Of a stretch of 43,504 nucleotides of DNA, positions 32,489 through 40,052 are shown in pieces. The position numbers and the translations under genes were made by a program. This DNA comes from a virus. The notes beneath the pieces were generated by a model. That model saw only the letters and a program-made list of their open reading frames with translations, searched no databases and had not been told where the DNA came from. How positions within the stretch are numbered: the stretch's first letter is position 1; every line of letters begins with the position of its first letter. The stretch is taken from positions 1 to 43,504 of IMG/VR virus record IMGVR_UViG_3300049048_000153; one strand, written 5' to 3'.

Positions 32489-33491
32489 TTTTTGAGAGAG
32501 AAATAAAGTGAGTGAAAGAAGGGATTAAGCCGGCACGTCCTGAGGAGCGGTCTTTGATGACTTTCTTCAGCTTTTCAATAGCCTGAGTAGCCCGCTCCGT
32601 ATCGAAAGTATTGACCTTGGCCACCATCCTTTCTTTCTCCTCTTTGGTGATCACGCTGTTGTTGAGCAGCAGAAGGATCTGCGTTTTCTGATTGATGGTA
32701 AGCGGCTTGGGAGCGTTGGGATCAACAGCCGGCTCTTTGGATTTCAGCTGTGCTTTACGAGCTTCGAGCAAACCCTGTACGGAGTTGATCAGGCCGGCCG
32801 CGTTATCCTTACTCATTGTGCGGATGCGTTTCTGGTAGTCCATTTGCTCTTCGGGCGTGAAGACGGAAGATGATACCAGCTTGGAAAGCAGCTTAAACTG
32901 TTCAGAGCTATAGGACTCCACCGGATTGCCTTTGTCGTCGAAAAGCGGCTGCTTTTTCTCTGCTTCAAAAGCCTGCACGTCCGGCCGGGATTCGGTGATA
33001 GTGGGTTGCTGATTCTTGTAATCCATCTCCTCAGCTGGAGTGGGCTCGTAGCCAGCAGCACGGATGATCCAGGCCAGAATGTTCCGGTACGCTTTGCCGA
33101 TCGCCCGGGTCTGGGACATCGAAGCAATGGCAAATTCCTGGTAATACTTTTTTCCACTCTCCTTATTGGAGCACATGGCAAAGCCAGTACCGACAATGGC
33201 ATTGGTGCGCAGATCCACCAACTTCACTTTCGCCTGGTACTTGATTTCGGCTTCGTCCGCAGTCTGGATCTGGTTCAATGCCTCCACTACGGGCAGAATG
33301 CCCAGCCGACAGCCAGCATATTGCCAACCTTCCACGTTGACATACTCCTTACCCTGGATATTATGAAACAACTTATTCTCCCGGATGAAGCGGGCCAGGT
33401 CGTTGGCCAGGTGCGTAGTTTCGTGAGGAGAAGTAATGTGAAAGGTAGGCTCTACAGGAGTCGCGGCCTCTTGGTTAGTTTGATTTGCCAT
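32478..33491 (-). CDS. Rad52/SSAP-like recombination protein
   Basis: A 337-aa protein. Residues about 45-155 hold VNVEGWQYAGCRLGILPVV and, further on, FAIASMSQTRAIGKAYRNIL and GYEPTPAEEM, a pattern shared with phage proteins thought to be single-strand annealing/Rad52-like. The C-terminal half is charged, helical and probably flexible. A single-strand annealing protein beside a VRR-NUC nuclease and helicases would form a phage recombination module. Family assignment is by motif memory only. Confidence 0.6.
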   Translation of the reverse strand: MANQTNQEAATPVEPTFHITSPHETTHLANDLARFIRENKLFHNIQGKEYVNVEGWQYAGCRLGILPVVEALNQIQTADEAEIKYQAKVKLVDLRTNAIVGTGFAMCSNKESGKKYYQEFAIASMSQTRAIGKAYRNILAWIIRAAGYEPTPAEEMDYKNQQPTITESRPDVQAFEAEKKQPLFDDKGNPVESYSSEQFKLLSKLVSSSVFTPEEQMDYQKRIRTMSKDNAAGLINSVQGLLEARKAQLKSKEPAVDPNAPKPLTINQKTQILLLLNNSVITKEEKERMVAKVNTFDTERATQAIEKLKKVIKDRSSGRAGLIPSFTHFISLSKNET

Positions 33492-33762
33492 AACGATTGA
33501 ATTTTTCCGGATTGCAGACCGGACATAGACATTTAGACTTTTTGAAATTCTTGAGCTTTCTCTCGAAAGCCCTGTCCTGGTTTGCCCAGGTCCGGACTAC
33601 TTGCCAACTGATGCCAGCCTCATTGACTTTTTTGAGAAACCAGGCACCGGTACCGTTGCGATGGTGGGTGATCCGGGCTTCCATTCGCTCCGAAAACCCG
33701 ATGTAGTGGAGCGCATGCCCAAAGGGTACATCCAAATGGATCAGATAAACCGTGGCCATCAT
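33475..33762 (-). CDS. GIY-YIG nuclease domain protein
   Basis: A 95-aa protein with VYLIHLDVPFGHALHYIGFS, a GIY-YIG core (VYL...HYIG), Arg in SERMEARITHHRNGTGA and the conserved Glu in DRAFERKLKNFKK. A CLCPVC motif follows, probably zinc binding. Start at 33762 gives a 4-base overlap with the upstream stop; the next codon is also ATG. Such small proteins act as structure-specific endonucleases or are relatives of homing nucleases. Confidence 0.8.
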   Translation of the reverse strand: MMATVYLIHLDVPFGHALHYIGFSERMEARITHHRNGTGAWFLKKVNEAGISWQVVRTWANQDRAFERKLKNFKKSKCLCPVCNPEKFNRYGKSN

Positions 33763-33926
33763 TTGCTGAAGTAGATCCATACAGACAGGATCACCATCAA
33801 TGCGCCGATGCCTGCGGTAAGCGTGGTCGACCAACTGACTTCCGCTGGCCGGCGTCCCTGCCACTCTGCCGGCTCCCAGGTGGGGAGCACCGGCTTGTGT
33901 TCGTCTTGAAAATCCAGCTCTTCCAT
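33759..33926 (-). CDS. Small C-terminal-anchored membrane protein (55 aa)
   Basis: The start MEELDFQDEHKP is chosen because it follows the previous stop by one base; the longer frame would overlap the previous gene. Acidic N-terminal half, then a single TM segment near the end (LTAGIGALMVILSVWIYFSK). Function unknown. Confidence 0.6.
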   Translation of the reverse strand: MEELDFQDEHKPVLPTWEPAEWQGRRPAEVSWSTTLTAGIGALMVILSVWIYFSK

Positions 33927-33927
33927 A

Positions 33928-34122
33928 TCAGGGGCGGTGAACGGTTTTAAGTGGTGTCTTTGGCTTAGTGAACTGATTGGGAGCAGACGGCTGCCAAACC
34001 TGGATACTACAGAGGTAGGCCTGAAAGTAAGCTGCACCTACGATGCTGACAATCTGAGAATCACTCAGGTAGGAGCCCATTGAATCAATCCATTGGCGCT
34101 CCCGGTCGGTGAGCTGGATCAT
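33928..34122 (-). CDS. Small protein, 64 aa
   Basis: Starts by a 4-base ATGA overlap with the coiled-coil gene. The N-terminal half (LTDRERQWIDSMGSYLSDSQ) is helical with a helix-turn-helix-like spacing; the C-terminal end is Pro/Lys rich. No family recognised. Confidence 0.6.
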   Translation of the reverse strand: MIQLTDRERQWIDSMGSYLSDSQIVSIVGAAYFQAYLCSIQVWQPSAPNQFTKPKTPLKTVHRP

Positions 34123-34364
34123 ACCAATAGGGCAAATTCTTCCGCTTCCGTTTCCAGGATGGCAATACGATCATTCAGTTCCCGGATATCGGCATTGAGC
34201 AGCGTGACTTCGTGCATCCGGATGTTTTTGCGGGCAATGCTCAACTCCTTCAGCTCCAGCACCTGACGGAGGTGGTTGATCTCCTTGGTAATGAAGTGAA
34301 GTTTGGTTTCGGCAGGCGATAGAGATCCTGTGTCCACCGTGGAGGGGGATGATAAAGCTTTCAT
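34119..34364 (-). CDS. Coiled-coil protein (81 aa)
   Basis: About residues 20-78 form one heptad-patterned helix (LHFITKEINHLRQVLELKEL ... LLNADIRELNDRIAILETEA). No catalytic features. Probably an oligomerisation or adaptor protein of the early operon. Confidence 0.6.
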   Translation of the reverse strand: MKALSSPSTVDTGSLSPAETKLHFITKEINHLRQVLELKELSIARKNIRMHEVTLLNADIRELNDRIAILETEAEEFALLV

Positions 34365-34431
34365 AAGAGAGAGAAAATTTAGGGTTTACTCGATTTCTAA
34401 GGCTAGGATCAGGCGGGTAGGCGGGAATGCA

Positions 34432-34773
34432 TTAATAGTTATCGGGGTTGTAATCATCTTCGTCATCCTGATCACGGCCAACTGAAGTCAGCTGACGGGA
34501 TGGCGGGATATAGCCTACGATCGGAGTACCATAGATGGTTTCAGCTACGCGTTTTGCCACTTCTTCAGTGGTAGGAGTCAGGCAGTAGATAGAGTTGGCA
34601 CCATAGAATTTGGTGAAAGCCGGCTGTCGGGAGGTTTCCGGAACATCAATCCGTACCATAGGAGTACCGAACACAACTTCTTCGGATACTTTGCCTGCCC
34701 ACTTGACGTGGCCCATCAGCTCGACTACGGCCCAGCTGTCAAAAGTTTTTACTGTGGTGGTTTCAGTAGACAT
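34432..34773 (-). CDS. Conserved-type phage protein (113 aa)
   Basis: A protein with an alpha/beta middle (WAVVELMGHVKWAGKVSEEV, FGTPMVRIDVPE, KFYGANSIYCLTPTTEE) and an acidic tail (DQDDEDDYNPDNY). The pattern of a short conserved domain followed by a negatively charged tail suggests interaction with nucleic-acid-binding proteins. No known function. Confidence 0.7.
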   Translation of the reverse strand: MSTETTTVKTFDSWAVVELMGHVKWAGKVSEEVVFGTPMVRIDVPETSRQPAFTKFYGANSIYCLTPTTEEVAKRVAETIYGTPIVGYIPPSRQLTSVGRDQDDEDDYNPDNY

Positions 34774-34804
34774 GATTCGTTCAATTAAAAGATAGGTAGT
34801 CTAA

Positions 34805-34918
34805 CTATTTGCGCAACCTTCGCCGGATGGCCAGCAGATCACGCATCAGGAAAATGCTGAAGCTGATTAACACAATGCCCAGGCAGGCCAGAGCAATCCA
34901 GTGAACCGGGGAAAACAT
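34805..34918 (-). CDS. Tiny membrane protein (37 aa)
   Basis: ATG at 34916-34918 overlaps the stop of the HTH gene by one base (TGATG) and the frame ends with TAG at 34805-34807. The peptide is one TM helix (HWIALACLGIVLISFSIFLM) with a basic end (RDLLAIRRRLRK), so N-out/C-in is likely. Coupled start and clean TM profile argue that it is real in spite of its size. Confidence 0.6.
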   Translation of the reverse strand: MFSPVHWIALACLGIVLISFSIFLMRDLLAIRRRLRK

Positions 34919-35253
34919 CAGGAAGCGATTTTCATTGACTTGGAAAAATTCATTTCCAACTGATGCACGGACCCAAAATCTCTTAGGTCACTCAGCTCCA
35001 CCCGGTAGTGGTTAGGTGCAAACTGGTGCGCTTTCAGCTTGACCACTTTTCCCTTGGGATTCTTTTTTCCCTTCTCAATCCAGCTTACTACCGTATTTCG
35101 GCAATGTCCAGTGATCTCCACCAGCTCAGGCACGGAGTAGAACTTCACTGGTTCAGGTTTGGGCAGGGCAGCGACCCAGGCAGCCAGCGCCCGATCGGCA
35201 CTCTGCTGGAGGGCTTCCTTCAGCATTTCGTCAGGGATGGAAATGGAAACCAT
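34918..35253 (-). CDS. Helix-turn-helix DNA-binding protein
   Basis: A 111-aa protein; the ATG at 35253 (MVSISIPDEMLKEALQQ) is taken because it follows the previous stop by one base. The C-terminal half (FYSVPELVEITGHCRNTVVS, WIEKGKKNPKGK) is an excisionase/MerR-like winged HTH. It may be an early regulator or an excisionase; the latter would pair with the integrase at the other end. Confidence 0.7.
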   Translation of the reverse strand: MVSISIPDEMLKEALQQSADRALAAWVAALPKPEPVKFYSVPELVEITGHCRNTVVSWIEKGKKNPKGKVVKLKAHQFAPNHYRVELSDLRDFGSVHQLEMNFSKSMKIAS

Positions 35254-35254
35254 A

Positions 35255-35509
35255 TCAGGCAACGAGTTTTTGAATGTTGAAACTGGGATACTGGTACTCT
35301 CTGTACACTTTGGGGGGATCAGACCGGTACCGGACTGTAATCCGATAACCGGTCTCAACATCGCCCTCCATCAGGATGTTGACCGCTAGGATGATACCTT
35401 CACCGAAGCGTTTGTTTTTGAATGTTTGCCCGGCCAGAGGCACAATTCGCGGTTTTCGCGGTCGTTTTACAGGCTTGCCAGATACTGGCAGTTTGATTAC
35501 TTTTGTCAT
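35255..35509 (-). CDS. Small basic protein (84 aa)
   Basis: First gene of the long early operon. Basic N-terminus (GKPVKRPRKPRIVP) followed by a beta-rich part (GIILAVNILMEGDVETGYRI). It could bind nucleic acid. No family recognised. Confidence 0.6.
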   Translation of the reverse strand: MTKVIKLPVSGKPVKRPRKPRIVPLAGQTFKNKRFGEGIILAVNILMEGDVETGYRITVRYRSDPPKVYREYQYPSFNIQKLVA

Positions 35510-35551
35510 GGTTGCTGTTTTGGATTAAAGGATTCAACAGTGATTAAATAG

Positions 35552-35580
35552 ACCCGCCGACTGGTACTCGGTGGGTTTTT
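35552..35580 (+). terminator. Plus-strand terminator 1
   Basis: Stem ACCCGCCGA (35552-35560) with TCGGTGGGT (35568-35576, one G-U pair), loop of 7 bases, followed by TTTTTCTTTTT. The orientation is plus, although no plus-strand gene lies upstream. Confidence 0.6.
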
Positions 35581-35588
35581 CTTTTTAT

Positions 35589-35618
35589 AGCCCGGTGGCT
35601 TTCACCAACCGGGCTTTT
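35589..35618 (+). terminator. Plus-strand terminator 2
   Basis: Perfect 8-bp stem AGCCCGGT (35589-35596) with ACCGGGCT (35608-35615), followed by TTTG. It lies 40 bases before the plus-strand gene at 35659, so the two hairpins together would insulate that gene from upstream plus-strand transcription. Confidence 0.55.
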
Positions 35619-35658
35619 GTCCTATCTTTTGAGTTCTCACACTTAAATATTTAGGACA

Positions 35659-35904
35659 ATGATTAGAGTCATCAACAAGGCCCGCTTCGTTAAGAAAGCT
35701 GGCGAATCAGATTTATCAGCCAAGTTGTATGAGACAGCCTTCAATGCATTCATTCAGTCTGTTATCAAAGAATTTTCAAAGAAGCAGTGCCCGGAAAAAT
35801 GTCCCAATTGCCAACTGGTTATCACAGGCAGTCGAATTGAGAATCTCAAGGCAGAGTCACCCAACTGTCCTGAACTTCAAGTGAGCATCACGACGAAGAG
35901 ATAA
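35659..35904 (+). CDS. Small Cys-rich protein (81 aa)
   Basis: Plus-strand gene in the switch region, isolated between two terminators and convergent minus genes (its end overlaps the next gene by 17 bases). It has a CPEKCPNC cluster (three Cys) and a final Cys in NCPELQ, possibly binding zinc, after a basic helical N-terminus. Its own transcription from the lysogen is likely. Role unknown. Confidence 0.55.
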   Translation: MIRVINKARFVKKAGESDLSAKLYETAFNAFIQSVIKEFSKKQCPEKCPNCQLVITGSRIENLKAESPNCPELQVSITTKR

Positions 35905-36136
35905 TCTGTAGCTGAAAAGCCTGTAGTTCTTCCAGTGCTTGTTGAGCTGCTCTGCATTTCTCCACAAATTCTTCGTGATTACTCACTCTAATTTGAATGA
36001 TAGTGGAGGTTTGCTCGGTGACAAGACTGGTCATTTCCCGGGCTGGCTCTAACCCCATTACCCCCATTTCCCCTCGGATTACCTGTCGAAGCTCCCCTAC
36101 GGTCAGGTCAGATACTTTTTTGTCATTGTGGCACAT
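35888..36136 (-). CDS. Small helical protein (82 aa)
   Basis: A protein with the segment VSDLTVGELRQVIRGEMG (a motif often seen in small Bacteroidota prophage proteins) and a C-terminal helix (EKCRAAQQALEELQAFQLQI). First or second gene leftwards from the switch promoter. Possibly an antirepressor-type or regulatory protein, but this is inferred from position only. Confidence 0.55.
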   Translation of the reverse strand: MCHNDKKVSDLTVGELRQVIRGEMGVMGLEPAREMTSLVTEQTSTIIQIRVSNHEEFVEKCRAAQQALEELQAFQLQIISSS

Positions 36137-36181
36137 AATTCTTATGGATAATTATTAACTAAAGACTCTGACGTTTTGCTC

Positions 36182-36409
36182 TTATGATAAAGCCTCCGCG
36201 AGCTTGCGCTCGTTTTCAGCCTTCAAAGCTTTTTGTTCTTCAATTCGCTTTATAACCCACTGCCATTCAGTCCGATTCGTTTGCAGCTGGTTGACCATTT
36301 TTGACACGAAATCGTGGGACTTCTGCGCGTTTTCCATTAGATAAGCGAGCCAACCCCTACCCATTTCCTCCTTGATCTGTGCCACTTTGGCTTTTTCAGC
36401 TTTATTCAT
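36182..36409 (-). CDS. Small charged helical protein (75 aa)
   Basis: A highly charged helical protein (MNKAEKAKVAQIKEEMGRGW ... EEQKALKAENERKLAEALS). It is the gene divergent to the repressor across the operator, the position of cro-type or other early regulators, but no HTH is evident. Confidence 0.55.
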   Translation of the reverse strand: MNKAEKAKVAQIKEEMGRGWLAYLMENAQKSHDFVSKMVNQLQTNRTEWQWVIKRIEEQKALKAENERKLAEALS

Positions 36410-36468
36410 TGCCTTTGTCTGATATTTGTTTGATATTTCGCATACAACTTGCTGAAGTTTAACTGAAG

Positions 36469-36476
36469 CAAATATA
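36469..36476 (-). promoter_or_regulatory. Early leftward promoter -7 box
   Basis: Minus strand TATATTTG, a perfect TAnnTTTG, 60 bases upstream of the 75-aa gene and directly next to the operator palindrome at 36477-36493, which covers the spacer between -7 and -33. This is the expected arrangement for a repressible lytic promoter. Confidence 0.6.
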
Positions 36477-36493
36477 GTATGTTTTAAACATAC
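36477..36493. promoter_or_regulatory. Repressor operator palindrome
   Basis: GTATGTTTTAAACATAC: two perfect 8-base half-sites (GTATGTTT, AAACATAC) around one central base. It lies between the divergent early gene and the repressor. A second, smaller inverted repeat AACTT-gctg-AAGTT is at 36446-36459 and may be another site. Confidence 0.7.
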
Positions 36494-36533
36494 AAGTCAA
36501 GCATAAACAGAAATATTTTCTTGTAAGTAAGCT

Positions 36534-37259
36534 GTGGACATACAAAACGCAGAAATAGAGGACAGAAAGAAGCAACTGGGGAAGAGAATCAATGAGCAGA
36601 GGCTAAAGTCGGGGCTTACTCTGGAGCAATTAGCATCTTCTGTCGGACTGAAAAAAGCATCTATTTCTCAGCTCGAAAACGGTAAAAACTTCCCTTCTCT
36701 TGAAAATCTGATTTTAATAGCTAACAGGCTCGATGTTGATACAGGCTGGCTTCTACAAGGCTCTTATAGCCGCGTCACTGCCATTAGGCCATTGGATGAT
36801 GCTGACATAACGTTAAACATTGGGTCACCGAAAGCCAACATATATTACGTTCCAAATCCGGCTCAAGCAGGCATTTACCGAGGCGTTTTTGATTACCAAC
36901 ATTCGGATCTGCCCAAGGTTTACATACCTGGCTTTGAAAACGTAGGGGATGCCTTCCTCTTCCACGTGGAGGGTGAAAGTATGTATCCCTTCCTGAGCAA
37001 TGGGGATATGGTAATAGCTGTGAAGATCAATTCAATCAATGAAGTAAAGCCTGGTTTTGCTTACGTGGTCTGCACCCGGGAAATGCTGGTAGTGAAACGT
37101 ATCCAGCGGATTGAGGAAGAGGACAAAATACTGCTGATATCTGATAACTCAGAAGTGCAGGATGCCTATAAACTTCACGTAAGTGAAATCACAAACATTT
37201 TTTTGGTGAGGGGAGCAATCACTACCAACACCAGTAAGCGATTCATATTGGGTCGCTAA
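36534..37259 (+). CDS. CI-like repressor, XRE HTH plus S24 peptidase
   Basis: A 241-aa protein with a GTG start (an in-frame stop precedes it and no ATG follows). Residues 15-70 are an XRE helix-turn-helix (LTLEQLASSVGLKKASISQL); 125-235 form an S24/LexA-like domain with Ser149 in GESMYP and Lys188 in MLVVKRIQR as the catalytic pair. An Ala112-Gly113 bond between the domains fits the LexA/CI self-cleavage site. It likely maintains lysogeny and is cut after DNA damage with RecA. Confidence 0.9.
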   Translation: MDIQNAEIEDRKKQLGKRINEQRLKSGLTLEQLASSVGLKKASISQLENGKNFPSLENLILIANRLDVDTGWLLQGSYSRVTAIRPLDDADITLNIGSPKANIYYVPNPAQAGIYRGVFDYQHSDLPKVYIPGFENVGDAFLFHVEGESMYPFLSNGDMVIAVKINSINEVKPGFAYVVCTREMLVVKRIQRIEEEDKILLISDNSEVQDAYKLHVSEITNIFLVRGAITTNTSKRFILGR

Positions 37260-37274
37260 AACATAGCTTACCCA

Positions 37275-37296
37275 ATCGAAATGGGCGCGTTTCGAT
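37275..37296 (+). terminator. Weak hairpin after repressor gene
   Basis: Stem ATCGAAA (37275-37281) and TTTCGAT (37290-37296) with 8-base loop, followed by GAATGAAATTTTTT. The T run begins 9 bases after the stem, so termination would be weak. Confidence 0.35.
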
Positions 37297-37352
37297 GAAT
37301 GAAATTTTTTAACCTACGAATTCCATTTATTCACTTATCAATTAACACGCCC

Positions 37353-37889
37353 ATGAAGACAGTTGTACTTCTATTATTACTTATTGCCCCTTTTGTATCC
37401 AGGGGCCAGGATGCCAACTCTGACGATTTATACCATTCCAGAAAAGACCGGGTTGAAAAAGGCCGGATTGACGCAGATCCTGAAGCCTGGCAAACGCAGC
37501 CTTTTCGCAAGTGTAATCAGATAAAACTCGACACGCCTGACAATTCCCAAGACGCATTCAGAACATTTATAATGCTATTGCAGGATGCTGGCGAAGTAGT
37601 AGAGAAAGCGGACAAAGAAATGCTCTCATTTCAAACGGAATTCAGAGCATACAAAGGGAGCTATATGCTATCAATTCAAGGCTATGTTCGGGATAATACC
37701 ATCATTTTAAAGGCTAAGTGGAAGATTGATACTGGCGCTAGGAATCCATTTGGCACTGTTCAAACAGCTGCGAATGACGCTTGGTATGGTACAGATAATG
37801 GTAACATGGCTTCCAGAGCGTTCAAAATAATGGAGGCCATAGCCAAAAGTTATCCAGATGGCAATGTGATGTATCGCCTCAAACAATAA
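37353..37889 (+). CDS. Secreted DUF4468-like protein
   Basis: The ATG at 37353 is chosen, giving 178 aa that begin with a signal peptide (MKTVVLLLLLIAPFVSRGQ); the upstream in-frame ATG at 37299 would place 18 residues before it. The mature part (RKCNQIKLDTPDNSQDAFRT, MLSFQTEF, GYVRDNTIILKAKWKID) resembles the DUF4468 family of Bacteroidota periplasmic proteins with a TBP-like fold. Function unknown. It starts the cargo region downstream of the repressor. Confidence 0.65.
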   Translation: MKTVVLLLLLIAPFVSRGQDANSDDLYHSRKDRVEKGRIDADPEAWQTQPFRKCNQIKLDTPDNSQDAFRTFIMLLQDAGEVVEKADKEMLSFQTEFRAYKGSYMLSIQGYVRDNTIILKAKWKIDTGARNPFGTVQTAANDAWYGTDNGNMASRAFKIMEAIAKSYPDGNVMYRLKQ

Positions 37890-38156
37890 ATGACCCACTA
37901 CGAATTCAATCAGCTCAACCTAAATGACAAGGTGATGTTCGTCTGGGACAACTGTCAGTTCCTGTTGAACCGGCCAGCCGATGAAACTCATACGGCTGCG
38001 CTGTACTATCGCAAAGCCAGGCTGTACCGGGAGGAGTACTTTATTGAAATGTGGTACAACGTCAACGGAGCCAGCATTGATTCGATCATCACCTTCCGGG
38101 CAACAAGGCTATTGGAAGGATACTTGGAAAAGATTGAAATGAGGGAACTGGAATGA
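37890..38156 (+). CDS. Small protein, paralogue A (88 aa)
   Basis: ATG directly abuts the previous stop. The core VMFVWDNCQFLLNRPA ... FIEMWYNVNGASIDSI ... RLLEGYLEKIEM can be aligned over its full length with the 82-aa protein at 38478-38726, so the two are paralogues. No known domain. It overlaps the ArsR-type gene by 4 bases. Confidence 0.65.
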   Translation: MTHYEFNQLNLNDKVMFVWDNCQFLLNRPADETHTAALYYRKARLYREEYFIEMWYNVNGASIDSIITFRATRLLEGYLEKIEMRELE

Positions 38157-38470
38157 AGGATAAAGACAACACGAATAATGATGAGTTCATTGCAAAAGCA
38201 GCCAAGGCGTTGGGTGATCGCTCTCGACTGCTGATTTTCCGGGAAATAGTCGATGGTGGCAGTCTGAAAATAACGGAGATAGTTCAACGCACCAGCCTGG
38301 CTCAACCATTGGTTTCCATAAACGTCAAGCAGCTAGTGAATGCAGGATTGGTAGATTCCCAGAAAAGGGGAAGAGAAGTGTATATCACCGTCAACCAAGC
38401 AAAGCTGGAGGAGTTTCTGTCGGCTATTGGCTCCATCCCAGCAATTAGGAAGAACACTGACCCGGTTTAA
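38153..38470 (+). CDS. ArsR-type winged-helix regulator
   Basis: A 105-aa protein with KALGDRSRLLIFREIVDGGS near the start, the typical ArsR opening, recognition helix SLAQPLVSINVKQLVNAGLV and wing KRGREVYITVN. The Cys metal-binding motif of classical ArsR is absent, so it is more likely a non-metal repressor. It is coupled by ATGA to paralogue A and lies 7 bases before paralogue B; it probably controls this small unit. Confidence 0.85.
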   Translation: MKDKDNTNNDEFIAKAAKALGDRSRLLIFREIVDGGSLKITEIVQRTSLAQPLVSINVKQLVNAGLVDSQKRGREVYITVNQAKLEEFLSAIGSIPAIRKNTDPV

Positions 38471-38477
38471 TTTATTA

Positions 38478-38726
38478 ATGAAACTAAAGGAGTATCACGC
38501 CCTACAATCAGAGAACCAGCTGGTCTACATCTGGGACAATGGACAATTTCTGATGGCTCGCTTTGAGACCATCGGAGTGCGGGTAGGCCTGTATGACTGC
38601 GGGGAATTTTTCGCGGAGATATTCTACGATACAAAGACCAATGCCATTGTTTCTCATCGGGCCTTCAACAGTGCCAAGCTGCTGGAGCCGTACTTGGGGC
38701 AGATCAAATTGAACGATATGAAATGA
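38478..38726 (+). CDS. Small protein, paralogue B (82 aa)
   Basis: The ATG at 38478 (MKLKEYHALQSENQLVYIWD) matches the N-terminus of paralogue A; an earlier in-frame ATG at 38427 lies inside the ArsR gene. Shared features with A are WDNGQFLMAR, EIFYDTKTNAIVSHRAF and KLLEPYLGQIKL. Function unknown. Paralogues on both sides of a regulator suggest a duplication. Confidence 0.7.
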   Translation: MKLKEYHALQSENQLVYIWDNGQFLMARFETIGVRVGLYDCGEFFAEIFYDTKTNAIVSHRAFNSAKLLEPYLGQIKLNDMK

Positions 38727-38828
38727 GACTGATAACATTGCAATCAGCAGCGTCTTTGATGAGCTAACATAAGTACCAATGAAGAGCTGATGTGGTTGAT
38801 TAGAGTGGCTTCGGAATACAGTTGAAGA

Positions 38829-40052
38829 ATGAGTAATCTTTTGACCTATAACAAACTTACTATGAAATTACTAGTGATGGCAACTGATGCTGTAATTAAC
38901 CAAAAAACATCAAAAATATTCGATGGCCTAGAAGCAAGTCTTGATAAATTTCTTAGTTTAGAAAAGGGGAATAAAATTGTAGTTTTCTCTGGTCACGCAC
39001 ATAAGCTACAAAACATTCCCTCAAAGTACCACCGTCAGACCATCAATCTTAAGATAAGGAGAAATAAAGCCTTAATCGAACAATTAATAAATGAGCATGG
39101 CTTTCAGTTTTCCAATATAATTATTTTAGGTTCTAAAGATGATGACTTACACTTAGCAGCAAATTCGCAAGTCTTATTGCTAAATGCAGGTTATTCAAAA
39201 TCTAATAATCCAAGCTCAAAAGTATTTGAGTATGGTATTTCCCTTAACACCACAGATCTATTATACACATTTTTTTACTTTTTTTCAGGAATTAGTAATC
39301 CTTGGTACTTTAATGCGAAAATTACGGATACAACCACCATCTATGCATTGACAAATGCAAATACGATGAGTCCTCACCAAGGAGACGATGAGAAAAGTCT
39401 TAATAATAAATTTAAAGAGTGTTTGAAGGATGGTAAGTCGGAGTACCGTGATCTTTTTATAATATATTTTCTGATGAGTATATATACTCCAGCAGTAGTA
39501 GATATTTTTAGAGAAGTTGATTATTGGGGGATTTATCCATCATCAGGTACCGATACTAACCAAGATTTAGATTACTTTAAAGAAACAGTAAGAAAATCTC
39601 TGAATAGTGGACCTAAAACAGAACAGCCTATACTAATAAGAAAAGAGGCAACCAGCAAACGACACGAACTGTCACAAAATCAAAGGATTACTAATGCCTG
39701 TGATTCTCAACTCGATACTATTGTCATTAACCCATACTATGAAGGTAAGATTGAAGGAAAAGTAATATGTATCATCGACGACTTCACTACATATGGGACA
39801 TCCTGTGAGACAGTAAGGCTTTTATTAGAAAAAGCTGGCGCAAGCAAAGTGATTTTTATTGCGCTAGGCAAATTTGGACACACTTATTATAAGTTCGACT
39901 ACATTATACACGGGGACGTATTCAGAAACTATACCTTTAAGAAACTGTCACACAAATCGCTGTCTTTCCCGTATTCTAATTATAACAATAACGCTAATAA
40001 AGATTTACTTCTTTCACTAGGGAAATACATTAAAAATCTTTCAAATGCCTGA
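38829..40052 (+). CDS. ShosT-like phosphoribosyltransferase (toxin/effector)
   Basis: A 407-aa, A+T-rich gene. Residues 12-120 look like a degenerate HAD fold (MKLLVMATD, VVFSG at 51-55, GSKDDDLHLAANS at 101-113), with the first HAD nucleophile not evident. The C-terminal third is a ComF-like phosphoribosyltransferase with the PRPP loop VICIIDDFTTYGTS (312-325). It overlaps the DprA-like gene by 8 bases. A PRTase followed by a DprA-family protein is the composition of ShosTA, known as a toxin-antitoxin pair and as an anti-phage system in prophages. Start at 38829 is used; ATG at 38862 (MKLLVMATD) is equally plausible. Confidence 0.7.
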   Translation: MSNLLTYNKLTMKLLVMATDAVINQKTSKIFDGLEASLDKFLSLEKGNKIVVFSGHAHKLQNIPSKYHRQTINLKIRRNKALIEQLINEHGFQFSNIIILGSKDDDLHLAANSQVLLLNAGYSKSNNPSSKVFEYGISLNTTDLLYTFFYFFSGISNPWYFNAKITDTTTIYALTNANTMSPHQGDDEKSLNNKFKECLKDGKSEYRDLFIIYFLMSIYTPAVVDIFREVDYWGIYPSSGTDTNQDLDYFKETVRKSLNSGPKTEQPILIRKEATSKRHELSQNQRITNACDSQLDTIVINPYYEGKIEGKVICIIDDFTTYGTSCETVRLLLEKAGASKVIFIALGKFGHTYYKFDYIIHGDVFRNYTFKKLSHKSLSFPYSNYNNNANKDLLLSLGKYIKNLSNA

